Shown: positions 39,392 to 52,567 of the stretch, one piece after another | How the letters are laid out: the number at the start of each line of letters is the position of its first letter | Numbering within the stretch: position 1 is the first letter of the stretch | Assembly (NCBI RefSeq): GCF_950023065.1 | Contig: NC_088678.1 | Span: 40,600,580-40,664,579, forward strand | Reading direction: 5' to 3' | DNA length: 64,000 bases | From: Planococcus citri | Lineage: Eukaryota > Arthropoda > Insecta > Hemiptera > Pseudococcidae | Position numbers and translations under genes: made by a program | The notes under the pieces: model-generated | What the model saw: the letters and a program-made list of their open reading frames with translations, nothing else | What the model was told of the DNA's origin: nothing | Databases searched by the model: none

Positions 39392-41294
39392 GAAAATGGC
39401 CGTATGAGTTGAGTACGGCATTTTGTGAATGATGGAAAAAGGTGAAAATTTCCACTTACCAAGCACCTATGATTTGTGGAGACTTGGTCAGTGATTTTCA
39501 AGAAATATCAAAATGGCCGTATGAGTTGAGTACGGCTATTTGTGAATGATGGAAAAAGGTGAAAATTTCCACTTACCAAGCACCTATGATTTGTGGAGAC
39601 TTGGTCAGTGATTTTCAAGAAATATCAAAATGGCCCTATGAGTTGAGTACGGCTATTTGTGAATGATGGAAAAAGGTGAAAATTTCCACTTACCAAGCAC
39701 CTATGATTTGTGGAGACTTGGTCAGTGATTTTCAAGAAATATGAAAATGGCCGTATGAGTTGGGTACGGCATTTTTTGAATGAGAAAAAATTACCACTTA
39801 CCAAGCACCTATGATTTGTGGAGACTTGGTCAGTGATTTTCAAGAAATATGAAAATGGCCGTATGAGTTGAGTACGGCTATTTGTGAATGATGGAAAAAG
39901 GTGAAAATTTCCACTTACCAAGCACCTATGATTTGTGGAGACTTGGTCAGTGATTTTCAAGAAATATCAAAATGGCCATATGAGTTGAGTACGGCATTTT
40001 GTGAATGATGGAAAAAGGTGAAAATTTCCACTTACCAAGCACCTATGATTTGTGGAGACTTGGTCAGTGATTTTCAAGAAATATCAAAATGGCCGTATGA
40101 GTTGAGTACGGCATTTTGTGAATGATGGAAAAAGGTGAAAATTTCCACTTACCAAGCACCTATGATTTGTGGAGACTTGGTCAGTGATTTTCAAGAAATA
40201 TCAAAATGGCCCTATGAGTTGAGTACGGCTATTGGTGAATGATGTGAAAAAGGTGAAAATTTCCACTTACCAAGCACCTATGATTTGTGGAGACTTGGTC
40301 AGTGATTTTCAAGAAATATGAAAATGGCCGTATGAGTTGAGTACGGCATTTTGTGAATGATGGAAAAAGGTGAAAATTTCCACTTACCAAGCACCTATGA
40401 TTTGTGGAGACTTGGTCAGTGATTTCAAGAAATATCAAAATGGCCGTATGAGTTGAGTACGGCATTTTGTGAATGAGTAAAAATTACCACTTACCAAGCA
40501 CCTATGATTTGTGGAGACTTGGTCAGTGATTTTCAAGAAATATGAAAATGGCCCTATGAGTTGAGTACGGCATTTTGTGAATGATGGAAAAAGGTGAAAA
40601 TTTCCACTTACCAAGCACCTATGATTTGTGGAGACTTGGTCAGTGATTTTCAAGAAATATCAAAATGGCCGTATGAGTTGAGTACGGCATTTTTTGAATG
40701 AGTGAAAATTTCCACTTACCAAGCACCTATGATTTGTGGAGACTTGGTCAGTGATTTTCAAGAAATATGAAAATGGCCGTATGAGTTGAGTACGGCATTT
40801 TGTGAATGATGGAAAAAGGTGAAAATTTCCACTTACCAAGCACCTATGATTTGTGGAGACTTGGTCAGTGATATTCAAGAAATATCAAAATGGCCGTATG
40901 AGTTGAGTACGGCATTTTTTGAATGAGTGAAAATTTCCACTTACCAAGCACCTATGATTTGTGGAGACTTGGTCAGTGATTTTCAAGAAATATGAAAATG
41001 GCCCTATGAGTTGAGTACGGCTATTTGTGAATGATGGAAAAAGGTGAAAATTTCCACTTACCAAGCACCTATGATTTGTGGAGACTTGGTCAGTGATATT
41101 CAAGAAATATCAAAATGGCCTTATGAGTTGAGTATGGCATTTTTTGAATGAGTGAAAATTTCCACTTACCAAGCACCTATGATTTGTGGAGACTTGGTCA
41201 GTGATTTTCAAGAAATATGAAAATGGCCGTATGAGTTGAGTACGGCATTTTGTGAATGATGGAAAAAGGTGAAAATTTCCACTTACCAAGCACC
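39392..41294 (+). repeat. 2754-bp HOR second copy, including 1269-bp copy d
   Basis: Repeats 36638-38540 at offset 2754, including the CCTT/TATGGC S1 unit (38357 and 41111) and the indel pair near 40240 and 40422. The copies part at about 41294, where this one has GTCGAGAC and then an S2 unit. The 1269-bp repeat is therefore nested in a 2754-bp repeat. Confidence 0.84.
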
Positions 41295-42145
41295 TATGAT
41301 TTGTCGAGACTTGGTCAGTGATTTTCAAGAAATATGAAAATGGCCGTATGAGTTGAGTACGGCATTTTTTGAATGAGTAAAAATTACCACTTACCAAGCA
41401 CCTATGATTTGTGGAGACTTGGTCAGTGATTTTCAAGAAATATGAAAATGGCCGTATGAGTTGCGTACGGCATTTTGTGAATGATGGAAAAAGGTGAAAA
41501 TTTCCACTTACCAAGCACCTATGATTTGTGGAGACTTGGTCAGTGATTTTCAAGAAATATCAAAATGGCCGTATGAGTTGAGTACGGCATTTTGTGAATG
41601 ATGGAAAAAGGTGAAAATTTCCACTTACCAAGCACCTATGATTTGTGGAGACTTGGTCAGTGATTTTCAAGAAATATGAAAATGGCCCTATGAGTTGAGT
41701 ACCGCTATTTGTGAATGATGGAAAAAGGTGAAAATTTCCACTTACCAAGCACCTATGATTTGTGGAGACTTGGTCAGTGATTTTCAAGAAATATGAAAAT
41801 GGCCGTATGAGTTGAGTACGGCATTTTGTGAATGATGGAAAAAGGTGAAAATTTCCACTTCCCAAGCACCTATGATTTGTGGAGACTTGGTCAGTGATTT
41901 TCAAGAAATACGAAAATGGCCGTATGAGTTGAGTACGGCATTTTGTGAATGATGGAAAAAGGTGAAAATTTCCACTTACCAAGCACCTATGATTTGTGGA
42001 GACTTGGTCAGTGATTTTCAAGAAATATCAAAATGGCCGTATGAGTTGAGTACGGCTATTTGTGAATGATGGAAAAAGGTGAAAATTTCCACTTACCAAG
42101 CACCTATGATTTGTGGAGACTTGGTCAGTGATTTTCAAGAAATAT

Positions 42146-44496
42146 CAAAATGGCCGTATGAGTTGAGTACGGCATTTTTTGAATGAGTGAAAATTTCCAC
42201 TTACCAAGCACCTATGATTTGTGGAGACTTGGTCAGTGATTTTCAAGAAATATGAAAATGGCCCTATGAGTTGAGTACCGCTATTTGTGAATGATGGAAA
42301 AAGGTGAAAATTTCCACTTACCAAGCACCTATGATTTGTGGAGACTTGGTCAGTGATTTTCAAGAAATATGAAAATGGCCATATGAGTTGAGTACGGCAT
42401 TTTTTGAATGAGTAAAAATTACCACTTACCAAGCACCTATGATTTGTGGAGACTTGGTCAGTGATTTTCAAGAAATATGAAAATGGCCCTATGAGTTGAG
42501 TACGGCATTTTGTGAATGATGGAAAAAGGTGAAAATTTCCACTTACCAAGCACCTATGATTTGTGGAGACTTGGTCAGTGATTTTCAAGAAATATCAAAA
42601 TGGCCGTATGAGTTGAGTACGGCATTTTGTGAATGATGGAAAAAGGTGAAAATTTCCACTTACCAAGCACCTATGATTTGTGGAGACTTGGTCAGTGATT
42701 TTCAAGAAATATCAAAATGGCCGTATGAGTTGAGTACGGCATTTTGTGAATGATGGAAAAAGGAGAAAATTTCCACTTACCAAGCACCTACGATTTGTGG
42801 AGACTTGGTCAGTGATTTTCAAGAAATATGAAAATGGCCCTATGAGTTGAGTACGGCATTTTGTGAATGATGGAAAAAGGTGAAAATTTCCACTTACCAA
42901 GCACCTATGATTTGTGGAGACTTGGTCAGTGATTTTCAAGAAATATGAAAATGGCCGTATGAGTTGAGTACGGCATTTTGTGAATGATGGAAAAAGGTGA
43001 AAATTTCCACTTACCAAGCACTTATGATTTGTGGAGACTTGGTCAGTGATTTTCAAGAAATACGAAAATGGCCGTATGAGTTGAGTACGGCATTTTGTGA
43101 ATGATGGAAAAAGGTGAAAATTTCCACTTACCAAGCACCTATGATTTGTGGAGACTTGGTCAGTGATTTTCAAGAAATATGAAAATGGCCCTATGAGTTG
43201 AGTACGGCATTTTGTGAATGATGGACAAAGTTGAAAATTTCCACTTACCAATATGAAAATGGCCGTATGAGTTGAGTACGGCATTTTGTGAATGATGGAA
43301 AAAGGTGAAAATTTCCACTTACCAAGCACCTATGATTTGTGGAGACTTGGTCAGTGATTTTCAAGAAATATCAAAATGGCCGTATGAGTTGAGTACGGCT
43401 ATTTGTGAATGATGGAAAAAGGTGAAAATTTCCACTTACCAAGCACCTATGATTTGTGGAGACTTGGTCAGTGATTTTCAAGAAATATGAAAATGGCCGT
43501 ATGAGTTGAGTACGGCATTTTGTGAATGATGGAAAAAGGTGAAAATTTCCACTTACCAAGCACCTATGATTTGTGGAGACTTGGTCAGTGATTTTCAAGA
43601 AATATCAAAATGGCCGTATGAGTTGAGTACGGCATTTTTTGAATGAGTGAAAATTTCCACTTACCAAGCACCTATGATTTGTGGAGACTTGGTCAGTGAT
43701 TTTCAAGAAATATCAAAATGGCCGTATGAGTTGAGTACGGCATTTTTTGAATGAGTGAAAATTTCCACTTACCAAGCACCTATGATTTGTGGAGACTTGG
43801 TCAGTGATTTTCAAGAAATATGAAAATGGCCGTATGAGTTGAGTATGCCATTTTTTGAATGAGTGAAAATTTCCACTTACCAAGCACCTATGATTTGTGG
43901 AGACTTGGTCAGTGATTTTCAAGAAATATGAAAATGGCCCTATGAGTTGAGTACGGCTATTTGTGAATGATGGAAAAAGGTGAAAATTTCCACTTACCAA
44001 GCACCTATGATTTGTGGAGACTTGGTCAGTGATTTTCAAGAAATATGAAAATGGCCGTATGAGTTGGGTACGGCATTTTTTGAATGAGAAAAAATTACCA
44101 CTTACCAAGCACCTATGATTTGTGGAGACTTGGTCAGTGATTTTCAAGAAATATGAAAATGGCAGTATGAGTTGAGTACGGCATTTTTTGAATGAGTAAA
44201 AATTACCACTTACCAAGCACCTATGATTTGTGGAGACTTGGTCAGTGATTTTCAAGAAATATGAAAATGGCCATATGAGTTGAGTACGGCATTTTGTGAA
44301 TGATGGAAAAAGGTGAAAATTTCCACTTACCAAGCACCTATGATTTGTGGAGACTTGGTCAGTGATTTTCAAGAAATATCAAAATGGCCCTATGAGTTGA
44401 GTACGGCTATTTGTGAATGATGGAAAAAGGTGAAAATTTCCACTTACCAAGCACCTATGATTTGTGGAGACTTGGTCAGTGATTTTCAAGAAATAT
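42146..44496 (+). repeat. 2468-bp HOR, copy 1
   Basis: Contains the leftmost 74-bp unit of the window (43181-43254), with GGACAAAGTTG, and markers GTACCGC near 42280, AAAGGAGAAAA near 42760, ATGCCA near 43846 and S3/S2/CCAT units near 44045-44275. The period is not divisible by three because of the 74-bp unit. A few substitutions separate it from copy 2: CCTACG at 42788, CCGT at 43380, GTCAGTG near 44025. Confidence 0.88.
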
Positions 44497-44613
44497 GAAA
44501 ATGGCCGTATGAGTTGAGTACGGCATTTTGTGAATGATGGAAAAAGGTGAAAATTTCCACTTACCAAGCACCTATGATTTGTGGAGACTTGGTCAGTGAT
44601 TTTCAAGAAATAT

Positions 44614-46964
44614 CAAAATGGCCGTATGAGTTGAGTACGGCATTTTTTGAATGAGTGAAAATTTCCACTTACCAAGCACCTATGATTTGTGGAGACTTGG
44701 TCAGTGATTTTCAAGAAATATGAAAATGGCCCTATGAGTTGAGTACCGCTATTTGTGAATGATGGAAAAAGGTGAAAATTTCCACTTACCAAGCACCTAT
44801 GATTTGTGGAGACTTGGTCAGTGATTTTCAAGAAATATGAAAATGGCCATATGAGTTGAGTACGGCATTTTTTGAATGAGTAAAAATTACCACTTACCAA
44901 GCACCTATGATTTGTGGAGACTTGGTCAGTGATTTTCAAGAAATATGAAAATGGCCCTATGAGTTGAGTACGGCATTTTGTGAATGATGGAAAAAGGTGA
45001 AAATTTCCACTTACCAAGCACCTATGATTTGTGGAGACTTGGTCAGTGATTTTCAAGAAATATCAAAATGGCCGTATGAGTTGAGTACGGCATTTTGTGA
45101 ATGATGGAAAAAGGTGAAAATTTCCACTTACCAAGCACCTATGATTTGTGGAGACTTGGTCAGTGATTTTCAAGAAATATCAAAATGGCTGTATGAGTTG
45201 AGTACGGCATTTTGTGAATGATGGAAAAAGGAGAAAATTTCCACTTACCAAGCACCTATGATTTGTGGAGACTTGGTCAGTGATTTTCAAGAAATATGAA
45301 AATGGCCCTATGAGTTGAGTACGGCATTTTGTGAATGATGGAAAAAGGTGAAAATTTCCACTTACCAAGCACCTATGATTTGTGGAGACTTGGTCAGTGA
45401 TTTTCAAGAAATATGAAAATGGCCGTATGAGTTGAGTACGGCATTTTGTGAATGATGGAAAAAGGTGAAAATTTCCACTTACCAAGCACTTATGATTTGT
45501 GGAGACTTGGTCAGTGATTTTCAAGAAATACGAAAATGGCCGTATGAGTTGAGTACGGCATTTTGTGAATGATGGAAAAAGGTGAAAATTTCCACTTACC
45601 AAGCACCTATGATTTGTGGAGACTTGGTCAGTGATTTTCAAGAAATATGAAAATGGCCCTATGAGTTGAGTACGGCATTTTGTGAATGATGGACAAAGTT
45701 GAAAATTTCCACTTACCAATATGAAAATGGCCGTATGAGTTGAGTACGGCATTTTGTGAATGATGGAAAAAGGTGAAAATTTCCACTTACCAAGCACCTA
45801 TGATTTGTGGAGACTTGGTCAGTGATTTTCAAGAAATATCAAAATGGCCCTATGAGTTGAGTACGGCTATTTGTGAATGATGGAAAAAGGTGAAAATTTC
45901 CACTTACCAAGCACCTATGATTTGTGGAGACTTGGTCAGTGATTTTCAAGAAATATGAAAATGGCCGTATGAGTTGAGTACGGCATTTTGTGAATGATGG
46001 AAAAAGGTGAAAATTTCCACTTACCAAGCACCTATGATTTGTGGAGACTTGGTCAGTGATTTTCAAGAAATATCAAAATGGCCGTATGAGTTGAGTACGG
46101 CATTTTTTGAATGAGTGAAAATTTCCACTTACCAAGCACCTATGATTTGTGGAGACTTGGTCAGTGATTTTCAAGAAATATCAAAATGGCCGTATGAGTT
46201 GAGTACGGCATTTTTTGAATGAGTGAAAATTTCCACTTACCAAGCACCTATGATTTGTGGAGACTTGGTCAGTGATTTTCAAGAAATATGAAAATGGCCG
46301 TATGAGTTGAGTATGCCATTTTTTGAATGAGTGAAAATTTCCACTTACCAAGCACCTATGATTTGTGGAGACTTGGTCAGTGATTTTCAAGAAATATGAA
46401 AATGGCCCTATGAGTTGAGTACGGCTATTTGTGAATGATGGAAAAAGGTGAAAATTTCCACTTACCAAGCACCTATGATTTGTGGAGACTTGGTCAATGA
46501 TTTTCAAGAAATATGAAAATGGCCGTATGAGTTGGGTACGGCATTTTTTGAATGAGAAAAAATTACCACTTACCAAGCACCTATGATTTGTGGAGACTTG
46601 GTCAGTGATTTTCAAGAAATATGAAAATGGCAGTATGAGTTGAGTACGGCATTTTTTGAATGAGTAAAAATTACCACTTACCAAGCACCTATGATTTGTG
46701 GAGACTTGGTCAGTGATTTTCAAGAAATATGAAAATGGCCATATGAGTTGAGTACGGCATTTTGTGAATGATGGAAAAAGGTGAAAATTTCCACTTACCA
46801 AGCACCTATGATTTGTGGAGACTTGGTCAGTGATTTTCAAGAAATATCAAAATGGCCCTATGAGTTGAGTACGGCTATTTGTGAATGATGGAAAAAGGTG
46901 AAAATTTCCACTTACCAAGCACCTATGATTTGTGGAGACTTGGTCAGTGATTTTCAAGAAATAT
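44614..46964 (+). repeat. 2468-bp HOR, copy 2
   Basis: Repeats copy 1 in order, with a 74-bp unit at 45649-45722. It differs by CTGT near 45189, CCTATG near 45256, CCCT near 45848 and GTCAATG near 46493. Copy 1 is followed by one extra 117-bp monomer (44497-44613) that has no partner after copy 2. Confidence 0.87.
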
Positions 46965-47297
46965 CAAAATGGCCGTATGAGTTGAGTACGGCATTTTTTG
47001 AATGAGTGAAAATTTCCACTTACCAAGCACCTATGATTTGTGGAGACTTGGTCAGTGATTTTCAAGAAATATGAAAATGGCCGTATGAGTTGAGTACGGC
47101 ATTTTGTGAATGATGGAAAAAGGTGAAAATTTCCACTTACCAAGCACCTATGATTTGTGGAGACTTGGTCAGTGATATTCAAGAAATATCAAAATGGCCG
47201 TATGAGTTGAGTACGCCATTTTTTGAATGAGTGAAAATTTCCACTTACCAAGCACCTATGATTTGTGGAGACTTGGTCAGTGATTTTCAAGAAATAT

Positions 47298-48089
47298 GAA
47301 AATGGCCCTATGAGTTGAGTAAGGCTATTTGTGAATGATGGAAAAAGGTGAAAATTTCCACTTACCAAGCACCTATGATTTGTGGAGACTTGGTCAGTGA
47401 TTTTCAAGAAATATGAAAATGGCCCTATGAGTTGGGTACGGCATTTTTTGAATGAGAAAAAATTACCACTTACCAAGCACCTATGATTTGTGGAGACTTG
47501 GTCAGTGATTTTCAAGAAATATCAAAATGGCCCTATGAGTTGAGTACGGCATTTTGTGAATGATGGAAAAAGGTGAAAATTTCCACTTACCAAGCACCTA
47601 TGATTTGTGGAGACTTGGTCAGTGATTTTCAAGAAATATCAAAATGGCCCTATGAGTTGAGTACGGCTATTTGTGAATGATGGAAAAAGGTGAAAATTTC
47701 CACTTACCAAGCACCTATGATTTGTGGAGACTTGGTCAGTGATTTTCAAGAAATATGAAAATGGCTGTATGAGTTGGGTACGGCATTTTTTGAATGAGAA
47801 AAAATTACCACTTACCAAGCACCTATGATTTGTGGAGACTTGGTCAGTGATTTTCAAGAAATATGAAAATGGCCGTATGAGTTGAGTACGGCATTTTTTG
47901 AATGAGTAAAAATTACCACTTACCAAGCACCTATGATTTGTGGAGACTTGGTCAGTGATTTTCAAGAAATATGAAAATGGCCGTATGAGTTGAGTACGGC
48001 ATTTTGTGAATGATGGAAAAAGGTGAAAATTTCCACTTACCAAGCACCTATGATTTGTGGAGACTTGGTCAGTGATTTTCAAGAAATAT
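47298..48089 (+). repeat. Island of left-end type units
   Basis: The order TAAGGC unit, S3 with GGG, C-start CCCT/CATTTTG, C-start CCCT/CTATTTG, S3 with CTGT, S2 equals 1053-1727 at offset 46,245. The stretch 47640-48089 equals 37-486. This is the only place right of 4 kb where that S3/S2 order appears in full. Confidence 0.85.
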
Positions 48090-48440
48090 CAAAATGGCCC
48101 TATGAGTTGAGTACGGCTATTTGTGAATGATGGAAAAAGGTGAAAATTTCCACTTACCAAGCACCTATGATTTGTGGAGACTTGGTCAGTGATTTTCAAG
48201 AAATATGAAAATGGCCGTATGAGTTGAGTACGGCTATTTGTGAATGATGGAAAAAGGTGAAAATTTCCACTTACCAAGCACTTATGATTTGTGGAGACTT
48301 GGTCAGTGATTTTCAAGAAATACGAAAATGGCCGTATGAGTTGAGTACGGCATTTTGTGAATGATGGAAAAAGGTGAAAATTTCCACTTACCAAGCACCT
48401 ATGATTTGTGGAGACTTGGTCAGTGATTTTCAAGAAATAT

Positions 48441-49632
48441 GAAAATGGCCGTATGAGTTGAGTACGGCATTTTGTGAATGATGGAAAAAGTTGAAAATTT
48501 CCACTTACCAATATGAAAATGGCAGTATGAGTTGAGTACGGCATTTTGTGAATGATGGAAAAAGGTGAAAATTTCCACTTACCAAGCACCTATGATTTGT
48601 GGAGACTTGGTCAGTGATTTTCAAGAAATATGAAAATGGCCGTATGAGTTGAGTACGGCTATTTGTGAATGATGGAAAAAAGTGAAAATTTCCACTTGCC
48701 AAGCACCTATGATTTGTGGAGACTTGGTCAGTGATTTTCAAGAAATATCAAAATGGCCATATGAGTTGAGTACGGCATTTTTTGAATGATGGAAAAAGGT
48801 GAAAATTTCCACCTACCAAGCACCTATGATTTGTGGAGACTTGGTCAGTGATTTTCAAGAAATATCAAAATTGGTGTATGTGGGGAGCACAGCATTTTGT
48901 TAATGATGGAAAAAGGTGAAAATTTCCACTTACCAAGCACCTATGATTTGTGGAGACTTGGTCAGTGATTTTCAAGAAATATCAAAATGGCCGTATGAGT
49001 TGAGTACGGCATTTTGTGAATGATGGAAAAAGGAGAAAATTTCCACTTACCAAGCACCTATGATTTGTGGAGACTTGGTCAGTGATATTCAAGAAATATC
49101 AAAATGGCCATATGAGTTGAGTACGGCATTTTTTGAATGAGTAAAAATTACCACTTACCAAGCACCTATGATTTGTGGAGACTTGGTCAGTGATTTTCAA
49201 GAAATATGAAAATGGCCGTATGAGTTGAGTACGGCTATTTGTGAATGATGGAAAAAGGTGAAAATTTCCACTTACCAAGCACCTATGATTTGTGGAGACT
49301 TGGTCAGTGATTTTCAAGAAATATGAAAATGGCCGTATGAGTTGAGTACAGCATTTTGTGAATGATGGAAAAAGTTGAAAATTTCCACTTACTAATATGA
49401 AAATGGCCGTATGAGTTGAGTACGGCATTTTGTGAATGATGGAAAAAGGTGAAAATTTCCACTTACCAAGCACTTATGATTTGTGGAGACTTGGTCAGTG
49501 ATTTTCAAGAAATACGAAAATGGCCGTATGAGTTGAGTACGGCATTTTGTGAATGATGGAAAAAGGTGAAAATTTCCACTTACCAAGCACCTATGATTTG
49601 TGGAGACTTGGTCAGTGATTTTCAAGAAATAT
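48441..49632 (+). repeat. 1192-bp HOR, copy 1
   Basis: Begins with a 74-bp unit and includes a second at 49325-49398, the strongly diverged unit at 48866, AAAAAAGTG near 48679, CACCTACC near 48811, AAAGGAGAAAA near 49030 and ACTAATATG near 49391. The only difference I noticed from copy 2 is CAGT near 48523 against CCGT. Confidence 0.88.
48866..48982 (+). repeat. Most diverged monomer (copy 1)
   Basis: A full-length 117-bp unit whose first 40 bases depart clearly from the consensus: CAAAATTGGTG, GTGGGGAGCACAGC and TTGTTAATG replace the usual bases, breaking the GCCGTA dyad. Its second half is ordinary. It may be an older monomer carried along by duplication. An identical copy lies at 50058-50174. 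Confidence 0.9.
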
Positions 49633-50824
49633 GAAAATGGCCGTATGAGTTGAGTACGGCATTTTGTGAATGATGGAAAAAGTTGAAAATTTCCACTTAC
49701 CAATATGAAAATGGCCGTATGAGTTGAGTACGGCATTTTGTGAATGATGGAAAAAGGTGAAAATTTCCACTTACCAAGCACCTATGATTTGTGGAGACTT
49801 GGTCAGTGATTTTCAAGAAATATGAAAATGGCCGTATGAGTTGAGTACGGCTATTTGTGAATGATGGAAAAAAGTGAAAATTTCCACTTGCCAAGCACCT
49901 ATGATTTGTGGAGACTTGGTCAGTGATTTTCAAGAAATATCAAAATGGCCATATGAGTTGAGTACGGCATTTTTTGAATGATGGAAAAAGGTGAAAATTT
50001 CCACCTACCAAGCACCTATGATTTGTGGAGACTTGGTCAGTGATTTTCAAGAAATATCAAAATTGGTGTATGTGGGGAGCACAGCATTTTGTTAATGATG
50101 GAAAAAGGTGAAAATTTCCACTTACCAAGCACCTATGATTTGTGGAGACTTGGTCAGTGATTTTCAAGAAATATCAAAATGGCCGTATGAGTTGAGTACG
50201 GCATTTTGTGAATGATGGAAAAAGGAGAAAATTTCCACTTACCAAGCACCTATGATTTGTGGAGACTTGGTCAGTGATATTCAAGAAATATCAAAATGGC
50301 CATATGAGTTGAGTACGGCATTTTTTGAATGAGTAAAAATTACCACTTACCAAGCACCTATGATTTGTGGAGACTTGGTCAGTGATTTTCAAGAAATATG
50401 AAAATGGCCGTATGAGTTGAGTACGGCTATTTGTGAATGATGGAAAAAGGTGAAAATTTCCACTTACCAAGCACCTATGATTTGTGGAGACTTGGTCAGT
50501 GATTTTCAAGAAATATGAAAATGGCCGTATGAGTTGAGTACAGCATTTTGTGAATGATGGAAAAAGTTGAAAATTTCCACTTACTAATATGAAAATGGCC
50601 GTATGAGTTGAGTACGGCATTTTGTGAATGATGGAAAAAGGTGAAAATTTCCACTTACCAAGCACTTATGATTTGTGGAGACTTGGTCAGTGATTTTCAA
50701 GAAATACGAAAATGGCCGTATGAGTTGAGCACGGCATTTTGTGAATGATGGAAAAAGGTGAAAATTTCCACTTACCAAGCACCTATGATTTGTGGAGACT
50801 TGGTCAGTGATTTTCAAGAAATAT
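49633..50824 (+). repeat. 1192-bp HOR, copy 2
   Basis: Direct tandem copy of 48441-49632, with 74-bp units at 49633 and 50517 and the diverged unit at 50058. AGCACGG near 50729 is a private change. A third, partial copy of the right half follows at 52568. Confidence 0.88.
50058..50174 (+). repeat. Most diverged monomer (copy 2)
   Basis: The same diverged unit, 1192 bp right of the first. No third copy exists at 52568, where the partial third HOR begins one monomer later. Confidence 0.9.
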
Positions 50825-52567
50825 GAAAATGGCCGTATGAGTTGAGTACGGCATTTTGTGAATGATGGAAAAAGTTGAAAATTTCCACTTACCAATATGA
50901 AAATGGCCGTATGAGTTGAGTACGGCATTTTGTGAATGATGGAAAAAGGTGAAAATTTCCACTTACCAAGCACCTATGATTTGTGGAGACTTGGTCAGTG
51001 ATTTTCAAGAAATATCAAAATGGCCGTATGAGTTGAGTACGGCATTTTGTGAATGATGGAAAAAGGTGAAAATTTCCACTTACCAAGCACCTATGATTTG
51101 TGGAGACTTGGTCAGTGATTTTCAAGAAATATCAAAATGGCCGTATGAGTTGAGTACGGCATTTTGTGAATGATGGAAAAAGGTGAAAATTTCCACTTAC
51201 CAAGCACCTATGATTTGTGGAGACTTGGTCAGTGATTTTCAAGAAATATGAAAATGGCCGTATGAGTTGAGTACAGCATTTTGTGAATGATGGAAAAAGG
51301 TGAAAATTTCCACTTACCAAGCACCTATGATTTGTGGAGACTTGGTCAGTGATTTTCAAGAAATATGAAAATGGCCGTATGAGTTGAGTACGGCATTTTG
51401 TGAATGATGGAAAAAGGTGAAAATTTCCACTTACCAAGCACTTATGATTTGTGGAGACTTGGTCAGTGATTTTCAAGAAATATCAAAATGACCGTATGAG
51501 TTGAGTACGGCATTTTGTGAATGATGGAAAAAGGTGAAAATTTCCACTTACCAAGCACCTATGATTTGTGGAGACTTGGTCAGTGATTTTCAAGAAATAT
51601 CAAAATGGCCGTATGAGTTGAGTACGGCTATTTGTGAATGATGGAAAAAGGTGAAAATTTCCACTTACCAAGCACCTATGATTTGTGGAGACTTGGTCAG
51701 TGATTTTCAAGAAATATCAAAATGGCCGTATGAGTTGAGTACTGCATTTTGTGAATGATGGAAAAAGGTGAAAATTTCCACTTACCAAGCACTTATGATT
51801 TGTGGAGACTTGGTCAGTGATTTTCAAGAAATACGAAAATGGCCGTATGAGTTGAGTACGGCATTTTGTGAATGATGGAAAAAGGTGAAAATTTCCACTT
51901 ACCAAGCACCTATGATTTGTGGAGACTTGGTCAGTGATTTTCAAGAAATATGAAAATGGCCGCATGAGTTGAGTACGGCATTTTGTGAATGATGGAAAAA
52001 GTTGAAAATTTCCACTTACCAATATGAAAATGGCCGTATGAGTTGAGTACGGCATTTTGTGAATGATGGAAAAAGGTGAAAATTTCCACTTACCAAGCAC
52101 TTATGATTTGTGGAGACTTGGTCAGTGATTTTCAAGAAATACGAAAATGGCCGTATGAGTTGAGTACGGCATTTTGTGAATGATGGAAAAAGGTGAAAAT
52201 TTCCACTTACCAAGCACCTATGATTTGTGGAGACTTGGTCAGTGATTTTCAAGAAATATGAAAATGGCCGTATGAGTTGAGTACGGCATTTTGTGAATGA
52301 TGGAAAAAGTTGAAAATTTCCACTTACCAATATGAAAATGGCCGTATGAGTTGAGTACGGCATTTTGTGAATGATGGAAAAAGGTGAAAATTTCCACTTA
52401 CCAAGCACCTATGATTTGTGGAGACTTGGTCAGTGATTTTCAAGAATTATCAAAATGGCCGTATGAGTTGAGTACGGCATTTTGTGAATGATGGAAAAAG
52501 GTGAAAATTTCCACTTACCAAGCACCTATGATTTGTGGAGACTTGGTCAGTGATTTTCAAGAAATAT

